This document shows positions 8,693 through 17,263 of a stretch of 64,000 nucleotides of DNA, one piece after another (the first letter of the stretch is position 1; the number at the start of each line of letters is the position of its first letter). Origin of the DNA: Cytophagaceae bacterium (lineage in GTDB: Bacteria; Bacteroidota; Bacteroidia; Cytophagales; JAIYAX01); contig JAIYAX010000030.1 of the NCBI GenBank assembly GCA_027488815.1, forward strand, positions 1 through 64,000, given 5' to 3'. A program made the translations under genes and the position numbers. The notes beneath the pieces were generated by a model. That model made no database searches and had not been told where the DNA came from. It was given only the letters and a program-made list of their open reading frames with translations.

Positions 8693-9775
8693 TTACTGCA
8701 AATAGGGTTGATACTGAATAAGGTAAGCCTCTGCCTGCTGGCCGGAGGTAAAGGGGATAGGAGGAATTTCTTCGGAATCCCTCTGATCTTCAAAAGCAGT
8801 CATCAAGCCTAGAGCCAGATCGATCGGATCGCCGCTCTTTTTGATAAGGCGACTGCTGCTGACCAGCCCGGCAGAAGGAATTTCAGCAGCCAAAACCACC
8901 CTGCATCCGCTGAAAAAAGCCTCCAATACCGGCAATCCAAAGCTTTCTCTTAAGGATGGAAACAAAAAAACCTTGTGCTTTCTGTATTGCTTGAAGAGCT
9001 CCTCTGCGCTAAGGTGGGCAAGTCTGTTTACTTTTATTCCCATTAGTGGAGCTGTTTCCAAAAATTGTTCGTTCTTCTCAGAAAACTCTCCCACCAGGGT
9101 GATATGACCCGGCTGCAAGCCTGACCTGATGGCAATCGCAATGGCCTCAAGTCCAGCAGTGCTATTCTTCCTGCGTTCTCTACTGAGCAACATCAGCAGT
9201 CCATCAACGGCTGTCTCTTTGGGGCTCTGCCGAAGTTGGTGTTCATTGACTACATTCGGGATGACGCTTAGTTTACTGCTTAATTTTGGAAACAAGCACT
9301 TGATGCGATTCTCCTCTTCTGAGGAAACGGTAAAAACCTGCCTGCATTTATGAAGGGTGTGTTTCACCAGAAGTTTGCGGTAAATCCTCCCGAGCCTGTG
9401 GTAAAGCGATGCCGGTCGCTGCTCTGCTTCAAAGAAAATAAGGTCGTGGAGGGTAAGCAAAACCGGGATATTTGCCACAAACAAGGGCCTTGTGTTGGCT
9501 GTGGCATGCAACAGTTTGTAAGGCTGCTTCAGCAGTTGCCTAGGCAGCCATATTTGTTCCCATATCGCATAAGGCAAAGGGGGAGAACTGATTACCCGAA
9601 TTCGTTTAAAGCGAGTTTTAAGTTCTTCATCAGGCCCTTTATTTACGAATAGATGTATCTCAAAGGGTAAATCCAATTCATCGAGGGCCAAAAGCCAGGA
9701 GATAGCCGCCGTTTCAAGGCCATGCTTATCCCTGCGAAGCAGTCGCTGTGCCTCTATAGCAATGAGGGGTTTCAA
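8693..9775 (-). CDS. Family 1/4 (GT-B) glycosyltransferase
   Basis: A GT-B sugar transferase of about 360 aa. It shows the N-terminal IAIEAQRLLRRDKHGLETAAI typical of Bacteroidota GT4 proteins, LLTLHDLIFFE, TVSSEEENRIK, SVIPNVVNE, and a C-terminal nucleotide-sugar site FPSLRESFGLPVLEAFFSG (E..FG.P..E). The frame is open to an ATG at 9817, but that start would overlap the small gene at 9777-9878 by 41 nt. TTG at 9775 gives the usual short N-terminus (KPLIAIEAQRL) and sits right after the stop of the small gene, so I prefer it. It transfers an unknown sugar to the growing repeat unit. Confidence 0.85.
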   Translation of the reverse strand: MKPLIAIEAQRLLRRDKHGLETAAISWLLALDELDLPFEIHLFVNKGPDEELKTRFKRIRVISSPPLPYAIWEQIWLPRQLLKQPYKLLHATANTRPLFVANIPVLLTLHDLIFFEAEQRPASLYHRLGRIYRKLLVKHTLHKCRQVFTVSSEEENRIKCLFPKLSSKLSVIPNVVNEHQLRQSPKETAVDGLLMLLSRERRKNSTAGLEAIAIAIRSGLQPGHITLVGEFSEKNEQFLETAPLMGIKVNRLAHLSAEELFKQYRKHKVFLFPSLRESFGLPVLEAFFSGCRVVLAAEIPSAGLVSSSRLIKKSGDPIDLALGLMTAFEDQRDSEEIPPIPFTSGQQAEAYLIQYQPYLQ

Positions 9776-9776
9776 T

Positions 9777-9878
9777 TTAATCCTGGTTTGAGTTGCGCTT
9801 CTGTGCGGCTTTAGCACCGGAAACGAGGCCAGCGATCAGGCCTATCAAAGCTGCGATTGAAATCCAAAACCAGGGCAT
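9777..9878 (-). CDS. 33-aa single-membrane-segment peptide
   Basis: An ATG frame of 33 codons beginning MPWFWISIAALIGLIAGLVS, then AKAAQKRNSNQD and a TAA stop. It is one hydrophobic helix with small-residue (GxxxG-like) spacing and a short basic tail. The start lies 3 nt after the stop of the acyltransferase gene and the stop 1 nt before the likely TTG start of the next glycosyltransferase, so it fits the close packing of this operon. No family is recognised. It could be a small membrane partner of a neighbouring enzyme. It may also be an untranslated gap, but the exact fit argues for a gene. Confidence 0.55.
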   Translation of the reverse strand: MPWFWISIAALIGLIAGLVSGAKAAQKRNSNQD

Positions 9879-9881
9879 GTT

Positions 9882-10502
9882 TTATACTTGAGCAGGCTTT
9901 AGGGTTTTCACAATTCGGGCGGGCACACCAGCAACCACTGTGTAGTCGGGCACATCTTTGGTCACGACCGATCCTGCTGCTACGACTGCCCCTTTACCAA
10001 TACGCACCCCTTTGAGCACCATGGCCCTCGTGGCTACCCAGGCATGATCCTCAATGATGATAGACTGCTTTTTACCCTCACTCAATCGGTCATTCACATC
10101 GTGGAAGTCTCCATCCATAATGATGACATGTGGAGCGATCCGACAGTGTTTTCCGATACGGACTTCATGTGTGGCGGATATGGTGGGTCCATTGAGGCGG
10201 GTGTTTTCTCCTACTTCCAAAAGGCCTCCCTTGCCCACTGACAGACGGGTCTGATTTACCGTTGACCAAATTCTTACCCTGTTGGAAATACGTATGGTTC
10301 CTTTGTTGACCACTTTCGGTTTGCCTTGAGTAAAGATCAGCTTACCCTGAAGTTTACAGCTCCTCAGGTAGTACCGTGTGATCAGCCATTGAAAAGCCAA
10401 TGAAACAAGCCGGAAAATGAGCTGCATGGCCAGCAGAGGACGAAAGCGTCCGAAGTGTTCGGCATTTAGTTTATGCCATTCCGTTAAAATAAGATCTTTC
10501 AT
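9882..10502 (-). CDS. Left-handed beta-helix acyltransferase (hexapeptide repeats)
   Basis: An enzyme of about 206 aa with an alpha-helical N-terminus and hexapeptide repeats ending in IGKGAVVAAGSVVTKDVPDY and VVAGVPARIVKTL, the signature of the LbH O-acetyltransferases (WcaF/maltose acetyltransferase group). The motif DGDFHDVND carries the usual catalytic-region His. It probably O-acetylates a sugar of the exopolysaccharide using acetyl-CoA. An upstream start at 10559 is possible but would overlap the preceding gene. ATG at 10502 (MKDLILTEWHKLN) leaves a 7-nt gap and is preferred. Confidence 0.85.
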   Translation of the reverse strand: MKDLILTEWHKLNAEHFGRFRPLLAMQLIFRLVSLAFQWLITRYYLRSCKLQGKLIFTQGKPKVVNKGTIRISNRVRIWSTVNQTRLSVGKGGLLEVGENTRLNGPTISATHEVRIGKHCRIAPHVIIMDGDFHDVNDRLSEGKKQSIIIEDHAWVATRAMVLKGVRIGKGAVVAAGSVVTKDVPDYTVVAGVPARIVKTLKPAQV

Positions 10503-10509
10503 GGTGTAT

Positions 10510-11697
10510 TTAGTGGGTACTGGTATGTGGGGTATGGATAAATTTCTTGTTGGCCTCACCTAATTTGAACAAGGCTGGCAACAATCGGAGCATGGCCATT
10601 GGTATCACTTTCATCGAGGTGATTAGTCGGGTATTCAGCATGTAAGAGGGTGTAGCCACAACATAGGCGATAAAATTCAAACACAGAAATGTCGATGAAA
10701 GCAAGGCTGTCTCCCATTTGCCAGATAACAAGAAAAGCAGGCTTAGGAAGAAAAGTGCCAAGGGTAAAATCATGCGGGGAGGGAGCACCATTTGAAAGGC
10801 CTTATTGAAAAAATCAAGCTTTCCCTTCGTTAGCAGTTCAAGGCAGGCCATAGGAAAATAATGTCTGGCATAGTGATATTGGGCAGCTATCCAGCGGCTG
10901 CGCTGCCGGGTAAGTACACGGGTGTCAGAGACTTTTTCGTCATAAACGATGGCTTCAGCGAGGTACTCCACCGTGTAGCCCATTCGGATCAGCTTGAGCT
11001 CCAGCTCTTTGTCGAAGCCTCCAATGGCGTTCACGCTTGCCATGACTGAATTAAAAAGCTGAAAATCAAAGGCCATTCCGGATCCGGCCAATCGGGAAGA
11101 CAGTCCCAAAACCCTCTGCCCTGCACTGAACATGGAATTGTTTACTTCCTCGCTCCACGCATCCATGACGGCGGTGGGGGTGTTCATGTTTTTGGCTACT
11201 CTCCTGCCTTGCGCAATGCTGGCACCTCTGTCAAAGGCATCGTGAATATTTAATAAAAAGTCCGGAGCCATCACATTATCTGCATCCAACACGACGGCAA
11301 TATCAAAATAACGATCCTTGCACTGCTTCAGTGCCTCACGAAGTGCTTTGCTCTTGGTGCTCTGTTCAAACGATACTTCAATCAATGTTATGTCCAGACG
11401 CTTAAGCTTTTGCAAGGTCTCAAGACGCAACTGGTCAGCCACCACGATTACTTCCATCAGGTCTGAAGGGTAATTTTGCGCCAATGCCTTTTCAGCGACG
11501 TTCAGGATCACTGCATCCTCTTTGTAGGCAGGAATAAAAACAGCCATTTTCCGAAAGGGCTTTACCGTGAGCTTCTCTTCAGGCCGATAAAACCGGGAAG
11601 CCAAAGCCATCACAAACAAATAAGCCACAGATAGCATGAGGTATGACAGCACTACCAGTGCAATGATGCCAAATAGGTTGAAAATCGTCAGTTCCAT
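10510..11697 (-). CDS. Family 2 glycosyltransferase, membrane-bound
   Basis: A GT2 protein of about 395 aa. An N-terminal membrane helix (FGIIALVVLSYLMLSVAYLF) is followed by AVFIPAYKEDAVI, a metal-site VVLDADNVMAPDF, GGFDKELELKLIRMGYTVEYL and a Q..RW-type RQRSRWIAAQYHYARHY, the acceptor-site signature of processive enzymes such as hyaluronan or cellulose synthases. The C-terminal part holds about three more membrane helices. The ATG at 11697 (MELTIFNLFG) overlaps the previous gene by 10 nt and is preferred over 11724. It could therefore polymerise, or add a lipid-near sugar. The substrate is unknown. Confidence 0.87.
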   Translation of the reverse strand: MELTIFNLFGIIALVVLSYLMLSVAYLFVMALASRFYRPEEKLTVKPFRKMAVFIPAYKEDAVILNVAEKALAQNYPSDLMEVIVVADQLRLETLQKLKRLDITLIEVSFEQSTKSKALREALKQCKDRYFDIAVVLDADNVMAPDFLLNIHDAFDRGASIAQGRRVAKNMNTPTAVMDAWSEEVNNSMFSAGQRVLGLSSRLAGSGMAFDFQLFNSVMASVNAIGGFDKELELKLIRMGYTVEYLAEAIVYDEKVSDTRVLTRQRSRWIAAQYHYARHYFPMACLELLTKGKLDFFNKAFQMVLPPRMILPLALFFLSLLFLLSGKWETALLSSTFLCLNFIAYVVATPSYMLNTRLITSMKVIPMAMLRLLPALFKLGEANKKFIHTPHTSTH

Positions 11698-12599
11698 TGC
11701 TTGTCGGGGGAGTGAAAATGCCAAATCAAACCGCTGCTCAGGGCCTGCAGGTGTTTCCAGCGTCCGTTGACCAGATGACGTAGAAAATGAACTGGAAACG
11801 TGATAAGTAGCCCATGGGCCAGGGCCAGAATGCGCATCAAACCACTGACATTCCTTCTGACAAAAAGAAGGCGGTTTCTGAATAAATAATAGGTCTTTAC
11901 CGGGTTGGTAGAGCCACCTGAAGAGGCTGATACTTTATGATGAATAAATGTAGAGGCCTCATACCGAATATGGTATCCTTTTCTCTTTAATTGTTCTGCG
12001 AGATCGTGCTCTTCATAGTAGAGAAAATAGTCCTCTGGAAGCCCTCCCAGTTGGCGGAGTATATCTGTACGAAGCAACATACAGGCGCCATTTGGGTAAG
12101 CCGTAATAACTGATCGGTCAAAAAGCCCGGTATCAATTTCGCCATAGCCATACTTTTTACCCCTACCTGTTATGGGGTGAATGGCTGTCGTTCCGGCATA
12201 CTGCAAGATGTTTGGCCTATCGAAAAAGTAAATTTTGGGGCTTACAGCAGCGCAGGCATGATCGTCTTCAATTGCCATTACTAAACGACTCAGCAAATGG
12301 TTGGGAGCAACAGTATCGTTGTTAAGTAAAAGAACATATTTGCCTTTGCAGTGTGGCAAACCAAGGTTATTTCCTCCAGCAAAGCCCAAATTCTTTTCAC
12401 TTCTGATCAGTTTCAAATTCGGAAACTTCGATTTGAACAAATCTGACTGGCCCGGGTCAGAGCCATTATCAACTAAAACCACTTCGTAACTTTCAAAATC
12501 CATACTGCTGATGCTCCGGAGCATCTCCAGAGTATGTTCAGGTTGGTTCCAGTTAACTGACAAGATGGAAACCAGTGGCATTTGAGAGGTGTCTTTCAT
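11688..12599 (-). CDS. Family 2 glycosyltransferase, rhamnosyltransferase-like
   Basis: A 303-aa soluble GT2 enzyme of the WbbL type: VSILSVNWNQPEHTLEML, VVLVDNGSDPG, EKNLGFAGGNNLGL, VLLLNNDTVAPNH (DXD equivalent NND), and FLYYEEHDLAEQLKRKGY. This family often transfers rhamnose from dTDP-rhamnose, but no dTDP-rhamnose genes are in the window, so the sugar is left open. The start codon overlaps the stop of the polymerase gene as ATGA, which indicates translational coupling. Confidence 0.87.
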   Translation of the reverse strand: MKDTSQMPLVSILSVNWNQPEHTLEMLRSISSMDFESYEVVLVDNGSDPGQSDLFKSKFPNLKLIRSEKNLGFAGGNNLGLPHCKGKYVLLLNNDTVAPNHLLSRLVMAIEDDHACAAVSPKIYFFDRPNILQYAGTTAIHPITGRGKKYGYGEIDTGLFDRSVITAYPNGACMLLRTDILRQLGGLPEDYFLYYEEHDLAEQLKRKGYHIRYEASTFIHHKVSASSGGSTNPVKTYYLFRNRLLFVRRNVSGLMRILALAHGLLITFPVHFLRHLVNGRWKHLQALSSGLIWHFHSPDKQWN

Positions 12600-14038
12600 T
12601 CTTTAGATTCTTTCGTTGGTGTATCCCATTCAGGCATTTTAAACAGCGCCACCATGGTTAGATACATGATGATTCCGGTTGGCATCTGACCAAACACACC
12701 GTTACCGTAGCTGGCAAGAAGTATTCCTGCCATGCCGGCATAGAGTGCAATACCCTTCTGTTTCAATACAGGGTCATTTAGATGCCAGACATGGTATCCG
12801 GCTCTTCCCATTATGAACATCAATATCCCGATATGCAACATTATTCCCACAACACCTTCCTCAGCCCAAATGCGTACATACCAGCTGTCGGTTGGGGTTT
12901 CAGCGAGAAAGGTACCTGGCGAAAAACGCAATCCCCAGAAACCTGCAGTGCCTATTCCTCCTCCAAATGGACGATGCTCTAAATAATCAGCAAGCTTTTG
13001 CTGATTTCTGAGTCGGGTTTGAAAAGATGGATTTTCAGGATCGAGGGCTGTGCGCATTCGAGCCACCTGCTCCACCCCCTGAAAGAGAAAGGTAAACTTG
13101 AGGATGTAAAAGACCAGGGCCACAAAAAACAATCCTGTGAGCAAGAGCCTGAAATTTTTACTCATGATCAGAAAAACCAGAAAGCCCAGGCCTGGGACTG
13201 CAAGCGCCCCCCTTGTGCCTGAAACCATCATGCCCCAGAGGCAAGCAAGACCGGCCAGGCCATAGGCTATTCGCTGCTTCCAAGGCATGGCCGAACCCAG
13301 CGCAATGATGAGCCCAATGAGACCCACATGGCCTTGAGAAGCGCCAAACTGACCAGCATCACTGTAAAATGAAAAGACCCTTAATTTTCCAAATAAGATA
13401 TGGGTGCTTGCATTGCCTTCATTAAGCCATTGCTGCTCTGCGGCATCGACCCCAAACAGCAACTGCCGCATGCCCCAAATCATTCCCACCACGCTTATCC
13501 AGAATACCATCTGAAGGAATACATCCAGACTTCTTGCTTTCTTCCAAAGCATTAGCGCAGCAAAAACTGCAAAAAGTTGATAAAGTGCTACCCCTCTTAC
13601 GGCATAAAACCAGGCTTCAAAACTTCTGGCTTCCGGGTTAAAAAGCTGCAGCAGGTGATAGAGCATCCATATTAACACCACAAGCATCAGGTCATTTCGT
13701 ATCGGCGCAAAATCGGTTTGTTGAAACCGTTGAAAAAGTACCGCCAGCACAGATAGAAAGAGGACAAAGTCAATGGACAAGCCCAGTGGGCCTGGAACAT
13801 ATCGGCTCAAACCCATGGATACAAAACCCAAAAATACTGCGCTCCACAGCCCAAAAGCCGGATCACGAAATAGCCGATACAGGAAAAAGATGACCAAGGG
13901 AGCGGCAATGAGCAAGATGCTGCCCAGTAATTGAAACCGAGCTACTAAAACGGCCGATACAGACAACAACACCAATAGACCAATCAGGCCTTTGGGTCGG
14001 TATAATCTTTCGTATCCAAGCGCTTTATCCATCTTCAA
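12596..14038 (-). CDS. O-antigen ligase / Wzy-like polysaccharide polymerase
   Basis: A 480-aa integral membrane protein with about 11 hydrophobic helices and a large hydrophilic loop near residues 210-240 and 330-390. The loop contains RLRNQQKLADYLEHRPFGGG, the H-x-x-x-G-G-G type sequence of the Wzy_C/O-antigen ligase domain. Such proteins join lipid-linked repeat units on the periplasmic side. The start overlaps the flippase stop as ATGA. Its place between wzx-like and glycosyltransferase genes supports a polymerase rather than a lipid A ligase. Confidence 0.82.
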   Translation of the reverse strand: MKMDKALGYERLYRPKGLIGLLVLLSVSAVLVARFQLLGSILLIAAPLVIFFLYRLFRDPAFGLWSAVFLGFVSMGLSRYVPGPLGLSIDFVLFLSVLAVLFQRFQQTDFAPIRNDLMLVVLIWMLYHLLQLFNPEARSFEAWFYAVRGVALYQLFAVFAALMLWKKARSLDVFLQMVFWISVVGMIWGMRQLLFGVDAAEQQWLNEGNASTHILFGKLRVFSFYSDAGQFGASQGHVGLIGLIIALGSAMPWKQRIAYGLAGLACLWGMMVSGTRGALAVPGLGFLVFLIMSKNFRLLLTGLFFVALVFYILKFTFLFQGVEQVARMRTALDPENPSFQTRLRNQQKLADYLEHRPFGGGIGTAGFWGLRFSPGTFLAETPTDSWYVRIWAEEGVVGIMLHIGILMFIMGRAGYHVWHLNDPVLKQKGIALYAGMAGILLASYGNGVFGQMPTGIIMYLTMVALFKMPEWDTPTKESKE

Positions 14039-15342
14039 AAGGAACGACTATCTGTTGCGAACCACTGCCAGGGCCTCCTGAACTTATACATAGACTCAAA
14101 GGTCAACCGTAGCCAAATCCTGATGTCCAGGTGAAGGATCCGGTTGAGCTGAAAAAAACCAATAGCCACACCCAGAGCAATATTGATCAGTGAAACAAGT
14201 GCCACCCCGGCAAGCCCTGCACCAAGTACCAAAGCGATTATATCCCCAACAAAGTTGATTGAAGTCATCAACATTACTTTCAACATGTTGAGGGAGGGTT
14301 TTCCCAAGGCATCCAGAGCAATGCCTAACATCCGATCCAAAGGCAAGAGCAGTCCAAATAGACAAAGAATTCGAAACACCTCTACACTATCCTGCCCATA
14401 TTGCTGACCTCCGATCCATACTAGTATAATTGGAGCTTTATAAAAAAGAAAGAGCACTATGGGTACATAAAGTAATCCAAGCCAACCAGAATAGCGATAA
14501 AAACGAATCCGGAATTGATCGGTTTTGCCTTGTCCGCCAAGTGCAGAAAGTTGTGGCAAGGCTACTGAGACAACTGCTCTCAAGGGTACTTCAAGTGCCT
14601 CGAGCACCTTGGCAGCTAAAGCATAAACAGCCACGGAACTGCTTCCCAAAAACCAGCCAATAAGTACGGTGTCTCCAGTCTTGAGCAAAGCAGTACCCAA
14701 AAATGTACCCATAGAATAGCGCCCGAAAGACCATAGTTCACTTGCCGATTTTAGTTGAAACTGTCGCAAATGCTTCAGTCCCGATGCAGCTGAAGTTACT
14801 GCCCAAAACGAAGCTAGTCCACTACTAAGAATATGACCCAAAACCAGTTGCTCACTGCTCCAGGAATAAAACCAGCCCAAGCAGACAAAGAGTAAAAATC
14901 CACCCAAATTGACCAGCCTTAAAACCGTTAGCCTCCCAAATTTCCCTTCTGCCTGAAGAGTCCATAACCCAAAATCAAAGGGCAGCAATGCCAGGGCAGA
15001 CAACCAATACCATTTGAAAAACAGCATAAACCCATTGCCTGCACTTACCATGAGAGACAGAATTGAGACTGCTAAAATCAGTACCCCGGTGATCATCAAT
15101 GCCAATCCCCAGGCACTTCCAATAAGCTTGCTTTTTTGGCAATTAGTTGCTTGCAAACCTCTCACAACAGCTGTATGAAGTATCCCTAATCTGATCATCT
15201 CCAAAAAAGTGGCAAGACTCAGATAAAGCAGGAAATCTCCCATACTCTGAGGACTCACTAGCCGAGCCAGCAACATAAAGGTGCCCAATGCCGTCAAAGC
15301 AGCAAGAAATTGCCCGATAAATGAGATTATATTCTTGTTCAT
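14035..15342 (-). CDS. Oligosaccharide flippase, Wzx / MATE-like
   Basis: A 435-aa protein with about 12 membrane segments, starting MNKNIISFIGQFLAALTALGTFMLLARLVS, the usual N-terminus of polysaccharide transporters of the MOP superfamily. A conserved-looking segment near the middle (YSMGTFLGTALLKTGDTVLIGWFLG) matches the flippase repeat. It should move undecaprenyl-linked repeat units across the inner membrane before polymerisation. It lies between the methyltransferase-like gene (3-nt gap) and the polymerase gene (4-nt overlap). Confidence 0.88.
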   Translation of the reverse strand: MNKNIISFIGQFLAALTALGTFMLLARLVSPQSMGDFLLYLSLATFLEMIRLGILHTAVVRGLQATNCQKSKLIGSAWGLALMITGVLILAVSILSLMVSAGNGFMLFFKWYWLSALALLPFDFGLWTLQAEGKFGRLTVLRLVNLGGFLLFVCLGWFYSWSSEQLVLGHILSSGLASFWAVTSAASGLKHLRQFQLKSASELWSFGRYSMGTFLGTALLKTGDTVLIGWFLGSSSVAVYALAAKVLEALEVPLRAVVSVALPQLSALGGQGKTDQFRIRFYRYSGWLGLLYVPIVLFLFYKAPIILVWIGGQQYGQDSVEVFRILCLFGLLLPLDRMLGIALDALGKPSLNMLKVMLMTSINFVGDIIALVLGAGLAGVALVSLINIALGVAIGFFQLNRILHLDIRIWLRLTFESMYKFRRPWQWFATDSRSF

Positions 15343-15345
15343 CGA

Positions 15346-16086
15346 TCAGCTTTGGTAGGCTGATGGTTTTCTTACAAGTCGATCCTGATACCTGCTTACA
15401 GACTCTCGAAGCATTTCATCCAGGCCATCCAACAACTCTGTGACAAAAACCCCTGCCCAGCTGGTCAACGAATACTTCCGGGTATTCCGTCTGATCACAA
15501 AAGAGAGACGTGCAGGCCAGCTGGGATTAGGACCGGAATACATTACTTCTGCACAGAGCTTATGAAGAGTTTCTTCCAACTGCTCCTTTGGGCCTAGCTC
15601 GACATCCGCCTCCTTTACTCCTGTGTAACCGAGAGTGTTCGACTTTTTGATGAGTTCGTTTTTTTGTCTGAGCAAAAGGTACCCTCCTTCCTCAACGAAA
15701 GGGTACAAAGCTGAAAAGGGATAAAGTGGCGAAAAATGAAATCTGAAAACAAGATGGAAAGTGCTGCTTCGGGGCAACTCATCCGGGCTACCTTGAAAGG
15801 TATAAAGCATATCGCCGAACCTTTGGGGGTTACCGATTGGGGCTTCCTGCAACCAACAAACCCTGGCATGAGGAAACCTACGTCGAATGTGCTCCAACAT
15901 CTGAGCAGAACAATGACCCGCAATTAAAATACGAGTTATCGGTTTTTCCACCGGTATTTGATCCAATAACATGGCCAGATCTTGACGTTTTGACCAGTTT
16001 CGGATACAGGTGCTATTTTCGTACAACCAGGACTTCGCAGACCGGGCATACTGGGCTTTTGAAATTTCTTGATCTTTAGGTAACAT
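15346..16086 (-). CDS. Methyltransferase-like protein of the polysaccharide operon
   Basis: A protein of about 246 aa from ATG 16086 (MLPKDQEISKAQYARSAKSW). The longer frame to 16221 would run 131 bp into the preceding gene. The middle, RILIAGHCSAQMLEHIRRRFPHARVCWLQEAP then HLVFRFHFSPLYPF then VEEGGYLLLRQK, has the order of strands and loops of a class I SAM-dependent methyltransferase, but motif I (IAGHCSA) lacks the usual GxGxG. It might be a divergent sugar methyltransferase or an inactive relative. It is only recognised weakly. Confidence 0.4.
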   Translation of the reverse strand: MLPKDQEISKAQYARSAKSWLYENSTCIRNWSKRQDLAMLLDQIPVEKPITRILIAGHCSAQMLEHIRRRFPHARVCWLQEAPIGNPQRFGDMLYTFQGSPDELPRSSTFHLVFRFHFSPLYPFSALYPFVEEGGYLLLRQKNELIKKSNTLGYTGVKEADVELGPKEQLEETLHKLCAEVMYSGPNPSWPARLSFVIRRNTRKYSLTSWAGVFVTELLDGLDEMLRESVSRYQDRLVRKPSAYQS

Positions 16087-16090
16087 ACGT

Positions 16091-17263
16091 TTATCGTTCA
16101 AAAAGATGGTTTTGAAGTTGCTTTGCTCTCGCTTGCCAATCACATTGAAGGGCATGTGCCAAGCCAAGTACTCTTCGTTCTTCATCAGGGTGCATGAGGC
16201 ATGCCATGACCTGATCAACAAATTGAGTTGAGGTACTACAAAGGTGTGCTACGTTTTCAAACTCCTGCAAATCAGTAAATTGAGTTGAAACAACAGGAAT
16301 TCCAGCCGCTAAATATTCGTTGATTTTAAGCGGATAAATGGATTGCGTAAACTCATTTTCCACGAATGGGATAATTGCACACCTAAATTCCTTTATGTAG
16401 AATGGCAATTCATTAGTGGAAAATGATCCCATCATTTTAACATTTGGGAATTTAGCAGACCAACCCTTTGCCCGATCATGAAGTACACGTCCGACAAACT
16501 GAAACTTTACCTCTGGCTGTTGTTGAAACAGAGCTTCACATAACTCAAAATCAAGCCTTTCATCGATTGTGCCTACATAGCCAACGGTAAACTTTGAAGG
16601 AAGAGTTCGGCGGAAAGCCTGGTGAAACAGCTCAAAGTCTACTCCATTGTAAACCTTCCCGATTCGCTGTGCATATGGCATTTTGTTCTTAAGCAATCCG
16701 GGTGAGCTGACCAACACAGCATCCACTCTTTTCATAAAGTGTTGTTCTTCACGCTTACCGTGTTTGCCTGCCCATCGGGCGGCCGAGATTTCATCGTAGC
16801 AGTAGTAAAAACTTGAACTCTCATTCAACCTGCCAAGCATTCTGTTCCCAAGACCGGGTTGAAAAGCATTAAGAAAAACAGGATCGTTCATTCCCAACCT
16901 CTTCATCCACCGCCTGATTTGCCAAACCAATAGGGCAGCATTAAGGCTCATGAAAAAACGGTATAGCAGCCCTTCACGCAAAGCGTTCACCGGGAAAATG
17001 GGAAAAGGGCTCAACAACCAGATCTGATGACCTTGACGTGTTTGCACCTGTCTGCATGCTTTCTTTAATCCCAACATTCGTTTCAAGGGCATGTGCTTTT
17101 TCTGCCCAACAAAATGCTTCAGAACATCCTTCCAGGTGAAGGTGTAATCCACATACAAAATGGGATGCCATGCCGCAAGAGCTGAAATAAGCTCCACTGT
17201 ACTCTTGGCATAGTCTCCTTTCCAGGCAGGCAAAGCGAGGCACACGATAGGTTTATGTTCCAT
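16091..17263 (-). CDS. Family 1 (GT-B) glycosyltransferase
   Basis: A GT-B enzyme of about 390 aa starting at ATG 17263 (MEHKPIVCLALPAWKGDYAK). The start shares one base with the stop of the co-polymerase gene (TAATG). Key parts are FYYCYDEISAARW, KRVDAVLVSSPGLLKNK, GKVYNGVDFELFHQAF, KFTVGYVGTIDERLDF, and the C-terminal IIPFVENEFTQSIYPLKINEYLAAGIPVVST, which is the E..A.G.PV donor site in a form common in GT4-like exopolysaccharide enzymes. It adds an unknown sugar to the lipid-linked unit. Confidence 0.87.
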   Translation of the reverse strand: MEHKPIVCLALPAWKGDYAKSTVELISALAAWHPILYVDYTFTWKDVLKHFVGQKKHMPLKRMLGLKKACRQVQTRQGHQIWLLSPFPIFPVNALREGLLYRFFMSLNAALLVWQIRRWMKRLGMNDPVFLNAFQPGLGNRMLGRLNESSSFYYCYDEISAARWAGKHGKREEQHFMKRVDAVLVSSPGLLKNKMPYAQRIGKVYNGVDFELFHQAFRRTLPSKFTVGYVGTIDERLDFELCEALFQQQPEVKFQFVGRVLHDRAKGWSAKFPNVKMMGSFSTNELPFYIKEFRCAIIPFVENEFTQSIYPLKINEYLAAGIPVVSTQFTDLQEFENVAHLCSTSTQFVDQVMACLMHPDEERRVLGLAHALQCDWQARAKQLQNHLFER

